Of a stretch of 64,000 bases of DNA, positions 28,451 through 37,164 are shown in pieces. How positions within the stretch are numbered: position 1 is the stretch's first letter; every line of letters starts with the position of its first letter. This DNA comes from Pseudomonas graminis (GTDB lineage: Bacteria > Pseudomonadota > Gammaproteobacteria > Pseudomonadales > Pseudomonadaceae). The DNA is taken from contig NZ_CP053746.1 in NCBI RefSeq assembly GCF_013201545.1, positions 4,044,501 to 4,108,500 on the forward strand, in the 5' to 3' direction. The translations under genes were made by a program, and so were the position numbers. Under the pieces are notes generated by a model. It saw only the letters and a list, made by a program, of their open reading frames with translations, was not told the origin of the DNA and searched no databases.

Positions 28451-29758
28451 TTACTTCTGCGCCGCCAAGGCTTTCCTTTGGGATTTTTCGGTTTTCATCG
28501 CCGCGATCTCGCGCTCGCAGGCCGCGACGTCGAAGGAGTTGTCCCACTTGGCGATAGCGATGGTGCCGATACCATTACCAATCAAATTGGTCACGGCCCG
28601 CGCTTCGTTCAGGAACCGATCAATGCCCAGCAGCAGAACAAGCCCGACCAGAGGAATGGAGTGGATGGTGGTCAGGGTTGCCGCCAGCGTCACGAACCCC
28701 GCACCTGCCACACCTGCCGAACCTTTGGACGTCAGCAGGAACACTCCGAGCAAGATCAACTGATCGGCAAAGGTCAGCGGGGTATTGGTCGCCTGGGCAA
28801 TGAAAATGGCGGCCATGGTGAGGTAGATGCAGGTGCCGTCGGCGTTGAACGTGTAACCGGTCGGTAGCACCATGCCCACCACCGATTTTTTGCAGCCCAG
28901 TTTTTCCAGTTTTACCATCATGCGTGGCAGCACCGCTTCGGTCGAACAGGTGCCCAGCGTGATGAGAATTTCATCCTTGAAATAACGCAGAAATTGCATC
29001 AGCGGCATGCCAGACCACCTTGCCACGGAACCCAGCACGACGACGATGAAGATCAGCGTGGTGAGGTACAGGGCGATCAGCAGCTGACCGAGAGAGAGCA
29101 GGGTGCCGATGCCGTACTTGCCGATGGTGAAGGCCATCCCTGCACCCGCACCGATCGGCGCCAGGCGCATGACCATGGCAACGATCTTGAACAGGCCTTG
29201 CAGGAACAGATCAATGGTGTTGATCAGCGGCTTGCTGGTTTCGCCCATTTGCACCAACGCAATGCCCATCAACACAGAAAGCAGGATCACCTGAAGCATG
29301 ACCCCGTTGGAAAAGGCGCCGAGAAAAGTGTGAGGGATGATATTGAGAAAGAAATCAATGGTCCCGCCCTGTTCACTGGCGGCCTGGCTGTACTTGCTGA
29401 TAGCACTGCCATCAAGGGCGCTGACGTTGATATTCATGCCGACCCCCGGCTTGACGATGTTAACGACGATCAGGCCGATGACCAGCGCGATGGTGGACAG
29501 AATCTCGAAGTAGAGCAGGGCCTTCACACCGATTCGGCCCACCTCTTTGATGCTGCCCATCTTCGCGATACCCACGACGACGGTCCCGAAAATGATCGGT
29601 GCCAACAGCATCTTGATCAGTTTGATGAAACCATCGGCGAAGGGCTGGAGCTTGGCACCGATGTCTGGCAAGAAGTAACCGATGGCGGCGCCGATCACGA
29701 TGCCGATCAGCACTTGCACATACAGCTGGCTATACCAGCGTGATTGGGACGTTTCCAC
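28451..29758 (-). CDS. dctA: C4-dicarboxylate:cation symporter DctA
   Basis: A 435-aa DAACS-family transporter with about eight membrane helices and two re-entrant loops. Family motifs are GTCSTEAVLPRMMVKLEKLG (the serine-rich loop) and TGYTFNADGTCIYLTMAA plus SKGSAGVAGAGF. The start is a GTG at 29758 with GAGG 7 bases upstream. It lies downstream of the D-tartrate dehydratase gene on the same strand, separated by about 100 bases that contain a hairpin. In this place it probably imports tartrate in addition to or instead of succinate/malate, which is inference. Confidence 0.92.
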   Translation of the reverse strand: METSQSRWYSQLYVQVLIGIVIGAAIGYFLPDIGAKLQPFADGFIKLIKMLLAPIIFGTVVVGIAKMGSIKEVGRIGVKALLYFEILSTIALVIGLIVVNIVKPGVGMNINVSALDGSAISKYSQAASEQGGTIDFFLNIIPHTFLGAFSNGVMLQVILLSVLMGIALVQMGETSKPLINTIDLFLQGLFKIVAMVMRLAPIGAGAGMAFTIGKYGIGTLLSLGQLLIALYLTTLIFIVVVLGSVARWSGMPLMQFLRYFKDEILITLGTCSTEAVLPRMMVKLEKLGCKKSVVGMVLPTGYTFNADGTCIYLTMAAIFIAQATNTPLTFADQLILLGVFLLTSKGSAGVAGAGFVTLAATLTTIHSIPLVGLVLLLGIDRFLNEARAVTNLIGNGIGTIAIAKWDNSFDVAACEREIAAMKTEKSQRKALAAQK

Positions 29759-29819
29759 GGAAGCACCTCATTTTATTGTTGTGATGGGCATGTGGCGTGG
29801 CGTCAGGAATGACGCGTGT

Positions 29820-29851
29820 GTCTGCGGCCTCTTTCAAAAAGGGCCGCAGAC
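29820..29851. other. Hairpin between tarD-like gene and dctA
   Basis: TCTGCGGCC pairs with GGCCGCAGA across a 12-base loop. It has no U tract on the minus strand, so it may act as an mRNA-processing or attenuating hairpin within a tarD-dctA transcript rather than as a full terminator. Confidence 0.45.
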
Positions 29852-29860
29852 GCGGTCTGA

Positions 29861-31030
29861 TCAGCCTTCACCCAACTCGCGCATGACGGCGTACAAGGCG
29901 GACTTCGCTTCAAACCCTACACCTGGAATATCCGGCAATCCGACGTAGCTGTTTTCCACCTTGATCCCGTCGGCAAAACCGCCGAAGGGCTGGAACACGT
30001 CCGGGTAGGATTCGTTGCCGCCCAGGTGCAGGCCGGCGGCGATGTTCAAGGACATCTGGTGACCACCGTGGGGCACCACGCGCCGTGACGACCAGCCCAT
30101 GTCTTCCATCACCTTCAGCGTGCGCATGTATTCCACCAGTCCGTAGGACAGCGCGCAGTCGAACTGCAGAAAGTCGCGATCAGGGCGCATGCCGCCGTGG
30201 CGCAGCAGGTTGCGGGCGTCCTGATGGGAAAACAGGTTTTCACCGGTGGCCATGGGCAGTTCGTAGTGATTGGCAAGCTCGGCCTGGAGTGCGTAGTCCA
30301 GCGGGTCACCGACTTCTTCGTACCAGAAGAGGTTGTACTTTTTGATGGCTTCGGCGTAAGCAATGCCCGTCTCCAGATCAAAACGGCCGTTGGCATCGAC
30401 CGCCAGACGACGACCATCACCCACCACCTCAAGCACCGCTTCGATGCGGCGGATGTCTTCGTCCAGGGGCACGGCGCCGATCTTCATTTTGACCACGTCA
30501 TAGCCGCGATCCAGGTAGCTCTGCATTTCCGCCTTGAGCTTGGTCTGGTCCTTGCCTGGGTAGTAATAGCCGCCCGCGGCATAGACCCAGACTTTGTCGT
30601 CGGCCACGCCGTTGCGGTAACGATCAGCCAGCAGGCGATACAGCGGTTTGCCTTCGATCTTGGCGACCGCGTCCCAGACCGCCATGTCAATGGTGCCGAC
30701 GGCGACCGAGCGCTCTCCGTGACCGCCTGGCTTTTCGTTGGTCATCAGGGTTTTCCAGATGGCGAACGGGTCGAGGTTGTTGTTTTCATGATCGACAAGG
30801 GTGTCGGGGTCGGCTTCGGTGACGCGCGACAGGAAGCGATCACGCATCAGCGCGCCCTGGCCGTAGCGACCGTTGGAGTTGAAGCCATAGCCGATAACAG
30901 GTTTGCCGTCGCGGATCACATCGGTGATCACCGCCACGACCGAGCAAGTCATTTTGGAAAAATCGATGTAGGCGTTGGCGATGGGCGAGGCAATGGAAAC
31001 GGTTTTTTCACGGATGTCGACGATGCGCAT
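29861..31030 (-). CDS. tarD: D(-)-tartrate dehydratase (enolase superfamily)
   Basis: A 389-aa member of the mandelate racemase/enolase superfamily. Segments such as YGFNSNGRYGQGALMRDRF, NEKPGGHGERSVAVGTIDMA and VYAAGGYYYPGKD agree closely with the Bradyrhizobium D-tartrate dehydratase as I recall it. The acid/base Lys is in KMKIGA, metal ligands are in VDANGRF, WYEEVGD and ATGENL, and the catalytic His is in PHGGHQMSL. It should dehydrate D-tartrate to oxaloacetate. The start MRIVDIREK at 31030 has AGAGGAA upstream; the frame extends further but without family similarity. It is divergent from a LysR regulator gene 100 bases away and precedes dctA. Confidence 0.88.
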   Translation of the reverse strand: MRIVDIREKTVSIASPIANAYIDFSKMTCSVVAVITDVIRDGKPVIGYGFNSNGRYGQGALMRDRFLSRVTEADPDTLVDHENNNLDPFAIWKTLMTNEKPGGHGERSVAVGTIDMAVWDAVAKIEGKPLYRLLADRYRNGVADDKVWVYAAGGYYYPGKDQTKLKAEMQSYLDRGYDVVKMKIGAVPLDEDIRRIEAVLEVVGDGRRLAVDANGRFDLETGIAYAEAIKKYNLFWYEEVGDPLDYALQAELANHYELPMATGENLFSHQDARNLLRHGGMRPDRDFLQFDCALSYGLVEYMRTLKVMEDMGWSSRRVVPHGGHQMSLNIAAGLHLGGNESYPDVFQPFGGFADGIKVENSYVGLPDIPGVGFEAKSALYAVMRELGEG

Positions 31031-31130
31031 GACAGGTTCCTCTTGTTGTTCGTGGCCCCACGTTAGGCTTTGCGACGACGCCCGCCCAATGCTATTAATG
31101 CCGCACCCTATGCACAGGAGGCATGGCCCC

Positions 31131-32039
31131 TTGGAACTCGTCTGGCTTGAAGATCTCTCGGCGCTTGCGGAGTACGGCAGCTTTGTCCGTGCCGCCGAGG
31201 CACGGCACGTTACCCAGCCGGCCTTTAGCCGCCGAGTTCGCTCGCTGGAGAACTGGATGGGCGTGGAGTTATTCGTGCGCACGCCTCAGGGCGCCACGCT
31301 GACGGAGGCGGGAAGGCAAATTCTGCCGAGCGCTCAGGAGGCGGCCCGGCACCTGTACCGGATGCGCAACGAGGCCCAGGAAGTGGCCGGAATGGCGGCG
31401 CGCTCACTCAAGTTCGCGGCCACGCATTCGCTGTCGTTCACTTTCTTTCCCAAGTGGCTGCGAAGCTCGGAAAACGCCGCGCTCATCGAGGCCGTGCAGC
31501 TGCACTCCGACAGCATGGCCGTCTGTGAGCAGATGCTGATCCACGGCCAGGTGCAGTTTCTGCTCTGCCATCGCCACCCCGACGTGCCGCCGCTGCTGGC
31601 GCCTGATCAGTTCATCAGCAAGACGGTCGGTGAGGACGTGCTGGTGCCCCTGGCAAGCACATCGACCCGCTTTGGCACCACGCCGGCGGCGTTGCCGTAT
31701 CTGGCGTACACCCATGAATCCGGGCTGGGGCGCATCGTCGCCCACCGACTGCGGGGCAAGGAAGATTACCTTCACCTCAAACCGCTCTTCAGCAGCCACC
31801 TTGCGGCCGTACTCATGTCGATGGCCCTGGAAAGCAAAGGCGTGGCGTGGCTGCCGAAAAGCCTGACCGAGCAGGAAGTGCTGGAAGGGCGCCTGGTCAG
31901 AGCGCTGGATGAAAGCTGGGACATTCCGCTGGAAATTCACCTGACCCGGCCGAAGGCGCAGCTGAGTCAGGCGGCGGAGGCGTTTTGGGGTGAGGCGGGC
32001 GGTGGTGGCGGGTTGGCTTTGGGCGGACGGGCTGGGTGA
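31131..32039 (+). CDS. LysR-family regulator, TTG start, next to D-tartrate genes
   Basis: A 302-aa LysR-type regulator. The HTH is at the very N-terminus (LEDLSALAEYGSFVRAAEARHVTQPAFSRRVRSLE), followed by the linker and the effector domain. I place the start at the TTG at 31131, since AGGAGG lies 9 bases upstream and the HTH then begins where the family expects it. An in-frame ATG at 31110 is possible but has no site. The gene is divergent from the D-tartrate dehydratase gene, so it is likely the activator of tarD-dctA with tartrate as effector, which is inference. The last 12 residues are glycine-rich and atypical. Confidence 0.85.
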   Translation: MELVWLEDLSALAEYGSFVRAAEARHVTQPAFSRRVRSLENWMGVELFVRTPQGATLTEAGRQILPSAQEAARHLYRMRNEAQEVAGMAARSLKFAATHSLSFTFFPKWLRSSENAALIEAVQLHSDSMAVCEQMLIHGQVQFLLCHRHPDVPPLLAPDQFISKTVGEDVLVPLASTSTRFGTTPAALPYLAYTHESGLGRIVAHRLRGKEDYLHLKPLFSSHLAAVLMSMALESKGVAWLPKSLTEQEVLEGRLVRALDESWDIPLEIHLTRPKAQLSQAAEAFWGEAGGGGGLALGGRAG

Positions 32040-32040
32040 A

Positions 32041-32301
32041 TCAATCACTTTTCGCTGCGACCCGATTCTCGTTCTTCGAATGCCGAGCGCACGGCTTCCA
32101 CCACACGTTCGGCCCGATCAGTGTGGTCCAGGAGCGGATACGCTTTCTTCTATTTGCCGGAGACCTGCCAGCCGTTTTCCTTGAGAGAACGAATGCGAGA
32201 GCAACGGCCACCTCGAAAACAAGTACCCCGCCAGCTAAAATCGCCTCCAGACGCTCGGACAATTGATGCAGTGATGTTTTGATCCCTGCCGCGGTTTCCA
32301 T
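32041..32301 (-). pseudogene. Possible broken small HTH-type gene downstream of argE
   Basis: Minus-strand coding-like segments lie in different frames. From an ATG at 32301 (14 bases after the argE stop) the reading is METAAGIKTSLHQLSERLEA, then ILAGGVLVFEVA. A neighbouring frame then carries SRIRSLKENGWQVSGK ending in TAG. The same frame, after that stop, carries AYPLLDHTDRAERVVEAV and ends at TGA (32041). The first two parts together resemble short Pseudomonas helix-turn-helix proteins with an RIxSLKxxGW motif. A frameshift plus a nonsense codon would explain the arrangement. It could equally be chance, so confidence is low. Confidence 0.35.
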
Positions 32302-32315
32302 CGGTCGTTCCAGTC

Positions 32316-33464
32316 TCAGGCGCGTAGTGCCTGAGTCAGGCGTTCGAGCATGCGATCGCAGCCATCCAGTTGCTCTACGCTGATGAATTCGTCGGGTTTG
32401 TGCCCTTGATCCATGCTCCCGGGCCCGCACACGACTGTCGCTATACCGATGGCATCGAATAACCCGCCCTCGGTGCCGAACGCCACAGTGGTGAAATTCC
32501 CGGAGCCACAGCATTCGGCAATCAGCTTGGCCGCTTCGCCACGGGCATCCGTCGCCAGCCCTGGATAGGCGGACAGCTGGGAGAAGCGGATATCGCTTGA
32601 AGCGTTGATTGCTTGCATTTCTGGTACCACGTGCTGACGCGCGTATTGCTCCAGTTGCCGGGCGACATCGTGGGCATTCTGATCGGGCAGGGTGCGTATC
32701 TCGAAGTCGAAGCTGCAGTCGGCAGGCACGATATTCAGCGCTTTGCCGCCACTGATCAGGCCGGTCTGTACGGTAGAGAAGGGCGGGTCGAAGCGGGCAT
32801 CCTGCAATTCCACGGCACGCAATCGTGACCCGATGCGACCCAGCTCACCGATCAGCTCAGCGGCGTACTCAATGGCATTAACCCCCTGTGGGGCATAGGC
32901 CGAATGACAGGCCGCGCCGTGTACATCGCAGCGCATCGCGAGTTTGCCCTTGTGACCGAGCACTGGCTTGAGTTCAGTGGGCTCACCAATCAGGCACAGC
33001 GCAGGTTTGATCGCACGCTGTTCCAACTCGGCGAGCAGGCTGCGTACGCCCAGGCAGCCGACTTCTTCATCGTAGGACAAGGCGATATGCACCGGCATAC
33101 GCAGTGGCTTAGCGAGAAGACCCGGTACGGCAGCAAGCACGCACGCAATAAAGCCTTTCATGTCGGCTGCGCCGCGACCGTAAAAGTTGCCGTCCTTTTC
33201 ACTGAGTTCGAAGGGTGGCACGGTCCACGCTTGCCCATCCACCGGCACTACATCGGTATGGCCGGACAGCACCACCCCCGGCCGGTCGTCCGGACCGAGG
33301 GTGGCGAAGAGATTGGCCTTGCTGCCCTCATCATTGAAAATCAATTCGCAGGGCACTTGATGCCCGGCGAGGTAAGCGCGAACGAACTCGATCAATTGCA
33401 GATTGGACTCGCGGCTGGTGGTGTCGAAGCCGATCAGTGCCGCCAGAATCTCTCGGCTGCTCAT
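32316..33464 (-). CDS. argE: Acetylornithine deacetylase-like M20 amidohydrolase
   Basis: A 382-aa M20-family zinc hydrolase. Metal ligands and catalytic residues are visible: SGHTDVVPVD (His and Asp), GRGAADMKG (bridging Asp), SYDEEVGCLG (Glu general base and ligand), EPTELKPV (ligand Glu) and a late His in DQGHKPDEF. The length equals that of ArgE. It is the last gene of a long catabolic-type operon and directly follows the DUF1028 gene (no gap), so it more likely deacylates an operon-specific N-acyl compound than serves arginine synthesis; that is inference. The symbol is by family. Confidence 0.8.
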   Translation of the reverse strand: MSSREILAALIGFDTTSRESNLQLIEFVRAYLAGHQVPCELIFNDEGSKANLFATLGPDDRPGVVLSGHTDVVPVDGQAWTVPPFELSEKDGNFYGRGAADMKGFIACVLAAVPGLLAKPLRMPVHIALSYDEEVGCLGVRSLLAELEQRAIKPALCLIGEPTELKPVLGHKGKLAMRCDVHGAACHSAYAPQGVNAIEYAAELIGELGRIGSRLRAVELQDARFDPPFSTVQTGLISGGKALNIVPADCSFDFEIRTLPDQNAHDVARQLEQYARQHVVPEMQAINASSDIRFSQLSAYPGLATDARGEAAKLIAECCGSGNFTTVAFGTEGGLFDAIGIATVVCGPGSMDQGHKPDEFISVEQLDGCDRMLERLTQALRA

Positions 33465-34139
33465 TCATTCGTCTCCCGGTACGCCGTAGCTCGGCGCCTG
33501 GGTCGGGTCGAGGGCCCGCGTCAGGTAGTCCTGCATTTGCGGGCGGTAGGCGGTCCACAATTGGGCCAGCGTTGTAATTGGATCTTCCTCGGCCCAGTCG
33601 ACGCGCAGGTCAATGATCGGCCAGCTCACGTCGCCCACCACTTTCAAGGCAGCTGAATGCACAGGGCCCGCTTCGCCACCGGCCGCCATCGCGGCTTGCA
33701 TGGCGGCGATCAAGCGATCGGCCAATTGCCCGCCAGTGGTTTCGAAGGCCTTGACCATTGCATCGATGACGGCCGTATCGGCCAGCATGTTCCCGGCGCC
33801 GGCGCATTGTTCACCCGCTACCGAGTGCACGCAGCCCAGGGTTTCGGTGCCGTTGAAGATCGCGGTGTTGCCCTGATGATCGATGACAGTCACCTGACGA
33901 AACCGGCTGAACGCGTCGTAGGCCGGCACGGAGGCAGTCGCCTGTTCGGGTGACAGGCCAAGCTCCAGCTGATCAAGCACATGGCTGCCCAAAGCTGGCA
34001 GCGTGATGTTCTGGGTCGCGACCGCGCCTACGCCTGGACGTAACCAAGGGCAGCGCGCGCCGACGGCAATGCTTGAAGAGCTGATGGCGATGCCCAGCTG
34101 ACCGGTTTCGGCGCAGCGGCCAATGATGGAAAACGTCAT
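33465..34139 (-). CDS. DUF1028 family protein (Ntn-hydrolase-like)
   Basis: A 224-aa DUF1028 protein. The N-terminus MTFSIIGRCAETGQLGIAIS with a conserved Thr/Ser at positions 2 and 4 resembles self-processing Ntn hydrolases. The conserved motif ARCPWLRPGVGAVATQNITL follows. Such genes often sit with peptide or amide hydrolases and importers. Here it directly abuts the argE-like gene and follows permease genes, which suggests hydrolysis of an amide in an imported compound. No biochemical function is firmly known to me. Confidence 0.8.
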   Translation of the reverse strand: MTFSIIGRCAETGQLGIAISSSSIAVGARCPWLRPGVGAVATQNITLPALGSHVLDQLELGLSPEQATASVPAYDAFSRFRQVTVIDHQGNTAIFNGTETLGCVHSVAGEQCAGAGNMLADTAVIDAMVKAFETTGGQLADRLIAAMQAAMAAGGEAGPVHSAALKVVGDVSWPIIDLRVDWAEEDPITTLAQLWTAYRPQMQDYLTRALDPTQAPSYGVPGDE

Positions 34140-34210
34140 GGTGTCCGATCCTTCTGATACGTATTCGGCGCCCGTTCAACGGGCGATAGATGAACAATTC
34201 AGGGCCGCGT

Positions 34211-35029
34211 TCAGCGTGCCCCTTCGACATTCAGCACGCGGCCCAATCCCAGAAAACGATTGGCCAGCATCAGTAATGTTGCGGTCACGGCGATGTACAT
34301 CACCGACAGCGCAGCCAGGGTCGGGTCGGCGAATTCGCGCACGTAGTTATACATCGCTACCGGTAAGGTCTGGTTGGCCTGGGTGGTGACGAACAGCGAG
34401 GCGGTGAATTCGTTGAACGACAAAATGGCTGCGAACAGCCAGCCACCGAACAGCCCCGGAATCATCAGCGGCACGGTGATGGTCCACACCACCCGCAATG
34501 GCGAGGCCCCAAGACTGGCGGCGGCCAGCTCGATACGCTGTTCCAGATTGTGCAGAGACACATACAGGCTGCGCAGGACGAATGGCAGCACCAGCAGAAT
34601 GTGGCAGAAGATCACCAGCGCATATCCGCGCCCCAGATTGAGCTGCGCCACCAGCATCAGCAGCCCCAGCCCGATGGTGAAATGCGGGATGAACAGCGGC
34701 GACAGCAACACGCCTTCGAGCAGGCGCTTGAAGCGGAAATCGAAGCGATGGATGGCGATGGCGAGCATCGTACCGATCACCACTGCGAGGCTTGAGGCCC
34801 AGGCGGTGACGATCAGCCCGGCGTAGAACCCCTTGCGAAAATCGTCGTAGGCAAGGGCTCGATCGAACCAGCGCAACGACCAGCCTTTGGGCGGAAAGAA
34901 CAGCACTGAGGTGCTGCTGAACGAGGAGATGATCACCACGATCGTGGGCAGCAGCACGAACAGCAGAATCAGCCCCACCAGCAGGCGGCCCGCGTGGCCG
35001 AGCCATTTGTCGCGATTGGAACGCGTCAT
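34211..35029 (-). CDS. PotC-like ABC permease
   Basis: A 272-aa inner-membrane permease of the polyamine/opine/thiamin-type (BPD_transp_1) family, with six predicted helices. The coupling-loop EAA motif is ELAAASLGASPLRVVWTITVPLMIPG. It begins 1 base after the stop of the preceding permease gene. It acts with the PotB-, PotD- and PotA-like products of the same operon. Confidence 0.88.
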   Translation of the reverse strand: MTRSNRDKWLGHAGRLLVGLILLFVLLPTIVVIISSFSSTSVLFFPPKGWSLRWFDRALAYDDFRKGFYAGLIVTAWASSLAVVIGTMLAIAIHRFDFRFKRLLEGVLLSPLFIPHFTIGLGLLMLVAQLNLGRGYALVIFCHILLVLPFVLRSLYVSLHNLEQRIELAAASLGASPLRVVWTITVPLMIPGLFGGWLFAAILSFNEFTASLFVTTQANQTLPVAMYNYVREFADPTLAALSVMYIAVTATLLMLANRFLGLGRVLNVEGAR

Positions 35030-35030
35030 C

Positions 35031-35885
35031 TCAATGGCCTCCGACGGGGTGCAGGGAGCGCGTCATGCGCTTGAGCGCCGTCAGCAGCAAGATCGTCAGC
35101 ACCAGGCCCGCGACGCTCAGTGCCGCAGCGAACGGAAAATTCAAAGACGAAAAGCCCAGTTGATAGACCAGCGTGGCGATGGTGCTGACCTTGCCACCGC
35201 CGATCAGCTGCGGCGTGGCAAAAGCGCTGAAGGTCCAGGCGAATGCGGTCGTCAGGCTGGCGACGATGCCCGGCAATGACAACGGAAGCGTCACCGTGAG
35301 AAACGCGCGAATTGGCCCGGCGCCCAGGCTGGTGGCGGCTTTCTCGTAGGCCGGATCAATGTGCGACAGCCCGGTGGCGAGCATTAGGACCATGATCGGC
35401 ATTGTCACGTGAACCAATGCCAGGACCACGCCGGTCTGGGTGAACATCAATCGCAGCGGTGTGTCGATCACGCCCATGGCCAGCAACAGGCTGTTCAGAA
35501 AACCGCTGCTGCCCAGCACAATGATCCAGGAGTAGGTGCGCACCACTTCGCCGAGGAACAGCGGGGTGATGGCGATAATCAGGATGCTCGACTTCAGCCA
35601 GCCAGTGCGGGTACGGACCAGCGCGTAGGCCAGCGGATAGCTGAGCAACAGGCCAAACAGGGCCGTTTTGAAACTCAAGGACACGGTGTTGAAGAACGCC
35701 TGGGCATATAGACTCTTGAGCAGATCCTGGAAGTTATCGAGCGTGAACCCGCCCACGTCCAGTGAGCCTGGAACGTAGGCGCGCACGCTGTATTGCAGCA
35801 CGGTCAGCATCGCGATCGTCAGGCCGATGGCGGTCAACGCCGACGGCAGCACGAACCACAGGACAAACGCAGGTCTTCGAGTCAT
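35031..35885 (-). CDS. PotB-like ABC permease
   Basis: A 284-aa permease with hydrophobic helices and the EAA loop YEKAATSLGAGPIRAFLTVT. I start at MTRRPAFVLWF (35885), where GGAAG lies about 6 bases upstream. An ATG four codons earlier and a longer frame to 35930 are less likely. It is 71 bases after the binding-protein gene and is followed directly by the second permease gene. Confidence 0.88.
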   Translation of the reverse strand: MTRRPAFVLWFVLPSALTAIGLTIAMLTVLQYSVRAYVPGSLDVGGFTLDNFQDLLKSLYAQAFFNTVSLSFKTALFGLLLSYPLAYALVRTRTGWLKSSILIIAITPLFLGEVVRTYSWIIVLGSSGFLNSLLLAMGVIDTPLRLMFTQTGVVLALVHVTMPIMVLMLATGLSHIDPAYEKAATSLGAGPIRAFLTVTLPLSLPGIVASLTTAFAWTFSAFATPQLIGGGKVSTIATLVYQLGFSSLNFPFAAALSVAGLVLTILLLTALKRMTRSLHPVGGH

Positions 35886-35956
35886 GGGGTCTTCCATGCA
35901 GGCAGCCAATAAAGCGGGCGGCGGAAACAATACAAATCCTGGCGCTGTTCCAGCAC

Positions 35957-36985
35957 TCAGTGCGCCATGATGTTTTCAGAGAACCACTTGCGCCATTCTG
36001 CCGATTTCCGGGCGCGCAGCTCAGGGTCGATGTTCAGGGTCGCGTCCCACTGAGCAGGGGTTGTGAGCATCCCCGGCAGCTTTGCGACTTCCGGATCGAC
36101 ATGGGCATTGGTCACCACCGGGCTGCCACGGTTGATCCTGGCGATCTTCGCTTGTACTTCTGGCGACAAGGCGATGTTCATGAAGGTATAAGCCAGGTCT
36201 GCGTGCTTGCTGCCGGTGTTTATGCCCATCGCATCAACGCCCAGTACCGCGCCTTCCCTGGGGATGGCGAGCTTGATGTTCACGCCTTCTTCCATCATGT
36301 GATAGGCGTTCATGGACAGCATGACCTGCACCGGTGTCTCGCCGGTGGCAATCAACTGCTGGCTGTTGGCGTCGTTGGTGTAGAACGACTTGATGTTGGG
36401 AATCAGCGCCTTGAGCTTGTCCTCGCCTTTTTTCCAGTGCTCGGCGTCGCTGCCCGAGAGCTTTGCCGAGACCGCGATGATGTGGCTCGGGTCCCAGTCG
36501 GGCAGGGCCAGCGTGCCTTTTAGTTCGGGCTTCCACAGGTCCGCCCAACTGTCGAAGGCCACGCCTTTGGGTACCAGATCCGGCCGATAGCCGATGGTGT
36601 AGACGTAGCCCCAAACGCCAATGTGCGACGGGCTCAATCTGGCCTGATGCACCAGGTTGGCGGCATTGGGAATCTTGCTCATGTCCAGGGTTTCGAACAG
36701 CTTGTCGTTGGTGTACAGCCAGCCTACATGGGACGTCGTGAAGGTCAGGTCCGACTCGGCGGTGCCAGCGAGCTTGGCCTTGTTGAGGCGGTCGATGGTG
36801 CCGCCGGTGATGTACTCGACTTCAACGCCGGTCTGCTTGGTGAACGCTTTGCCGATGGCTTCGTCGATCAGGTCTTTGAAGCTGCCGCCCCAAGTGCTGA
36901 CTACCAGTTTGTCGGCGGCGTTGGCATTCGCGGCGGCCAGCAGGCTCGCGCTCAACAAGGTCAACGCAATGACGTTACGCAGCAT
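35957..36985 (-). CDS. PotD-like ABC extracellular binding protein
   Basis: A 342-aa periplasmic binding protein with a signal peptide (MLRNVIALTLLSASLLAAAN, cleaved after NANA). The start of the mature protein, DKLVVSTWGGSFKDLIDEAI, is typical of the PotD/opine/thiamin-type SBP_bac family. An AAGGAA site lies 6 bases before the ATG. The 179-base gap to the upstream dehydrogenase gene is the largest in this operon and could hold an internal promoter. The ligand is unknown: the operon includes enzymes for amide and hydroxyacid conversion, so a polyamine is not certain. Confidence 0.88.
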   Translation of the reverse strand: MLRNVIALTLLSASLLAAANANAADKLVVSTWGGSFKDLIDEAIGKAFTKQTGVEVEYITGGTIDRLNKAKLAGTAESDLTFTTSHVGWLYTNDKLFETLDMSKIPNAANLVHQARLSPSHIGVWGYVYTIGYRPDLVPKGVAFDSWADLWKPELKGTLALPDWDPSHIIAVSAKLSGSDAEHWKKGEDKLKALIPNIKSFYTNDANSQQLIATGETPVQVMLSMNAYHMMEEGVNIKLAIPREGAVLGVDAMGINTGSKHADLAYTFMNIALSPEVQAKIARINRGSPVVTNAHVDPEVAKLPGMLTTPAQWDATLNIDPELRARKSAEWRKWFSENIMAH

Positions 36986-37164
36986 GTTCTATTCCTTCTG
37001 GCTATACGGAGAGGAGGACGTCTTGCCAACGCGCGTGCACACCCTGTAGACGCGCATTGGTTCGAGGGGACCATCATGGAGTGGCGCCACTGGATCGGTA
37101 AAACAGGCTTTGCTGTACTTGTGCATCGGAATTTGTGACGCAGTCACTCAAGCGTCCTTGGGCA

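Noticed and set aside
31040..31065. A GTTAGGCTTTGCG string upstream of the D-tartrate dehydratase gene as a fifth copy of the operator block
   Set aside because: Only half of the core agrees and the orientation and spacing differ from the other copies.
34123..34389. An 88-codon frame opposite the permease and DUF1028 genes
   Set aside because: Antisense to real genes and without any recognisable feature.
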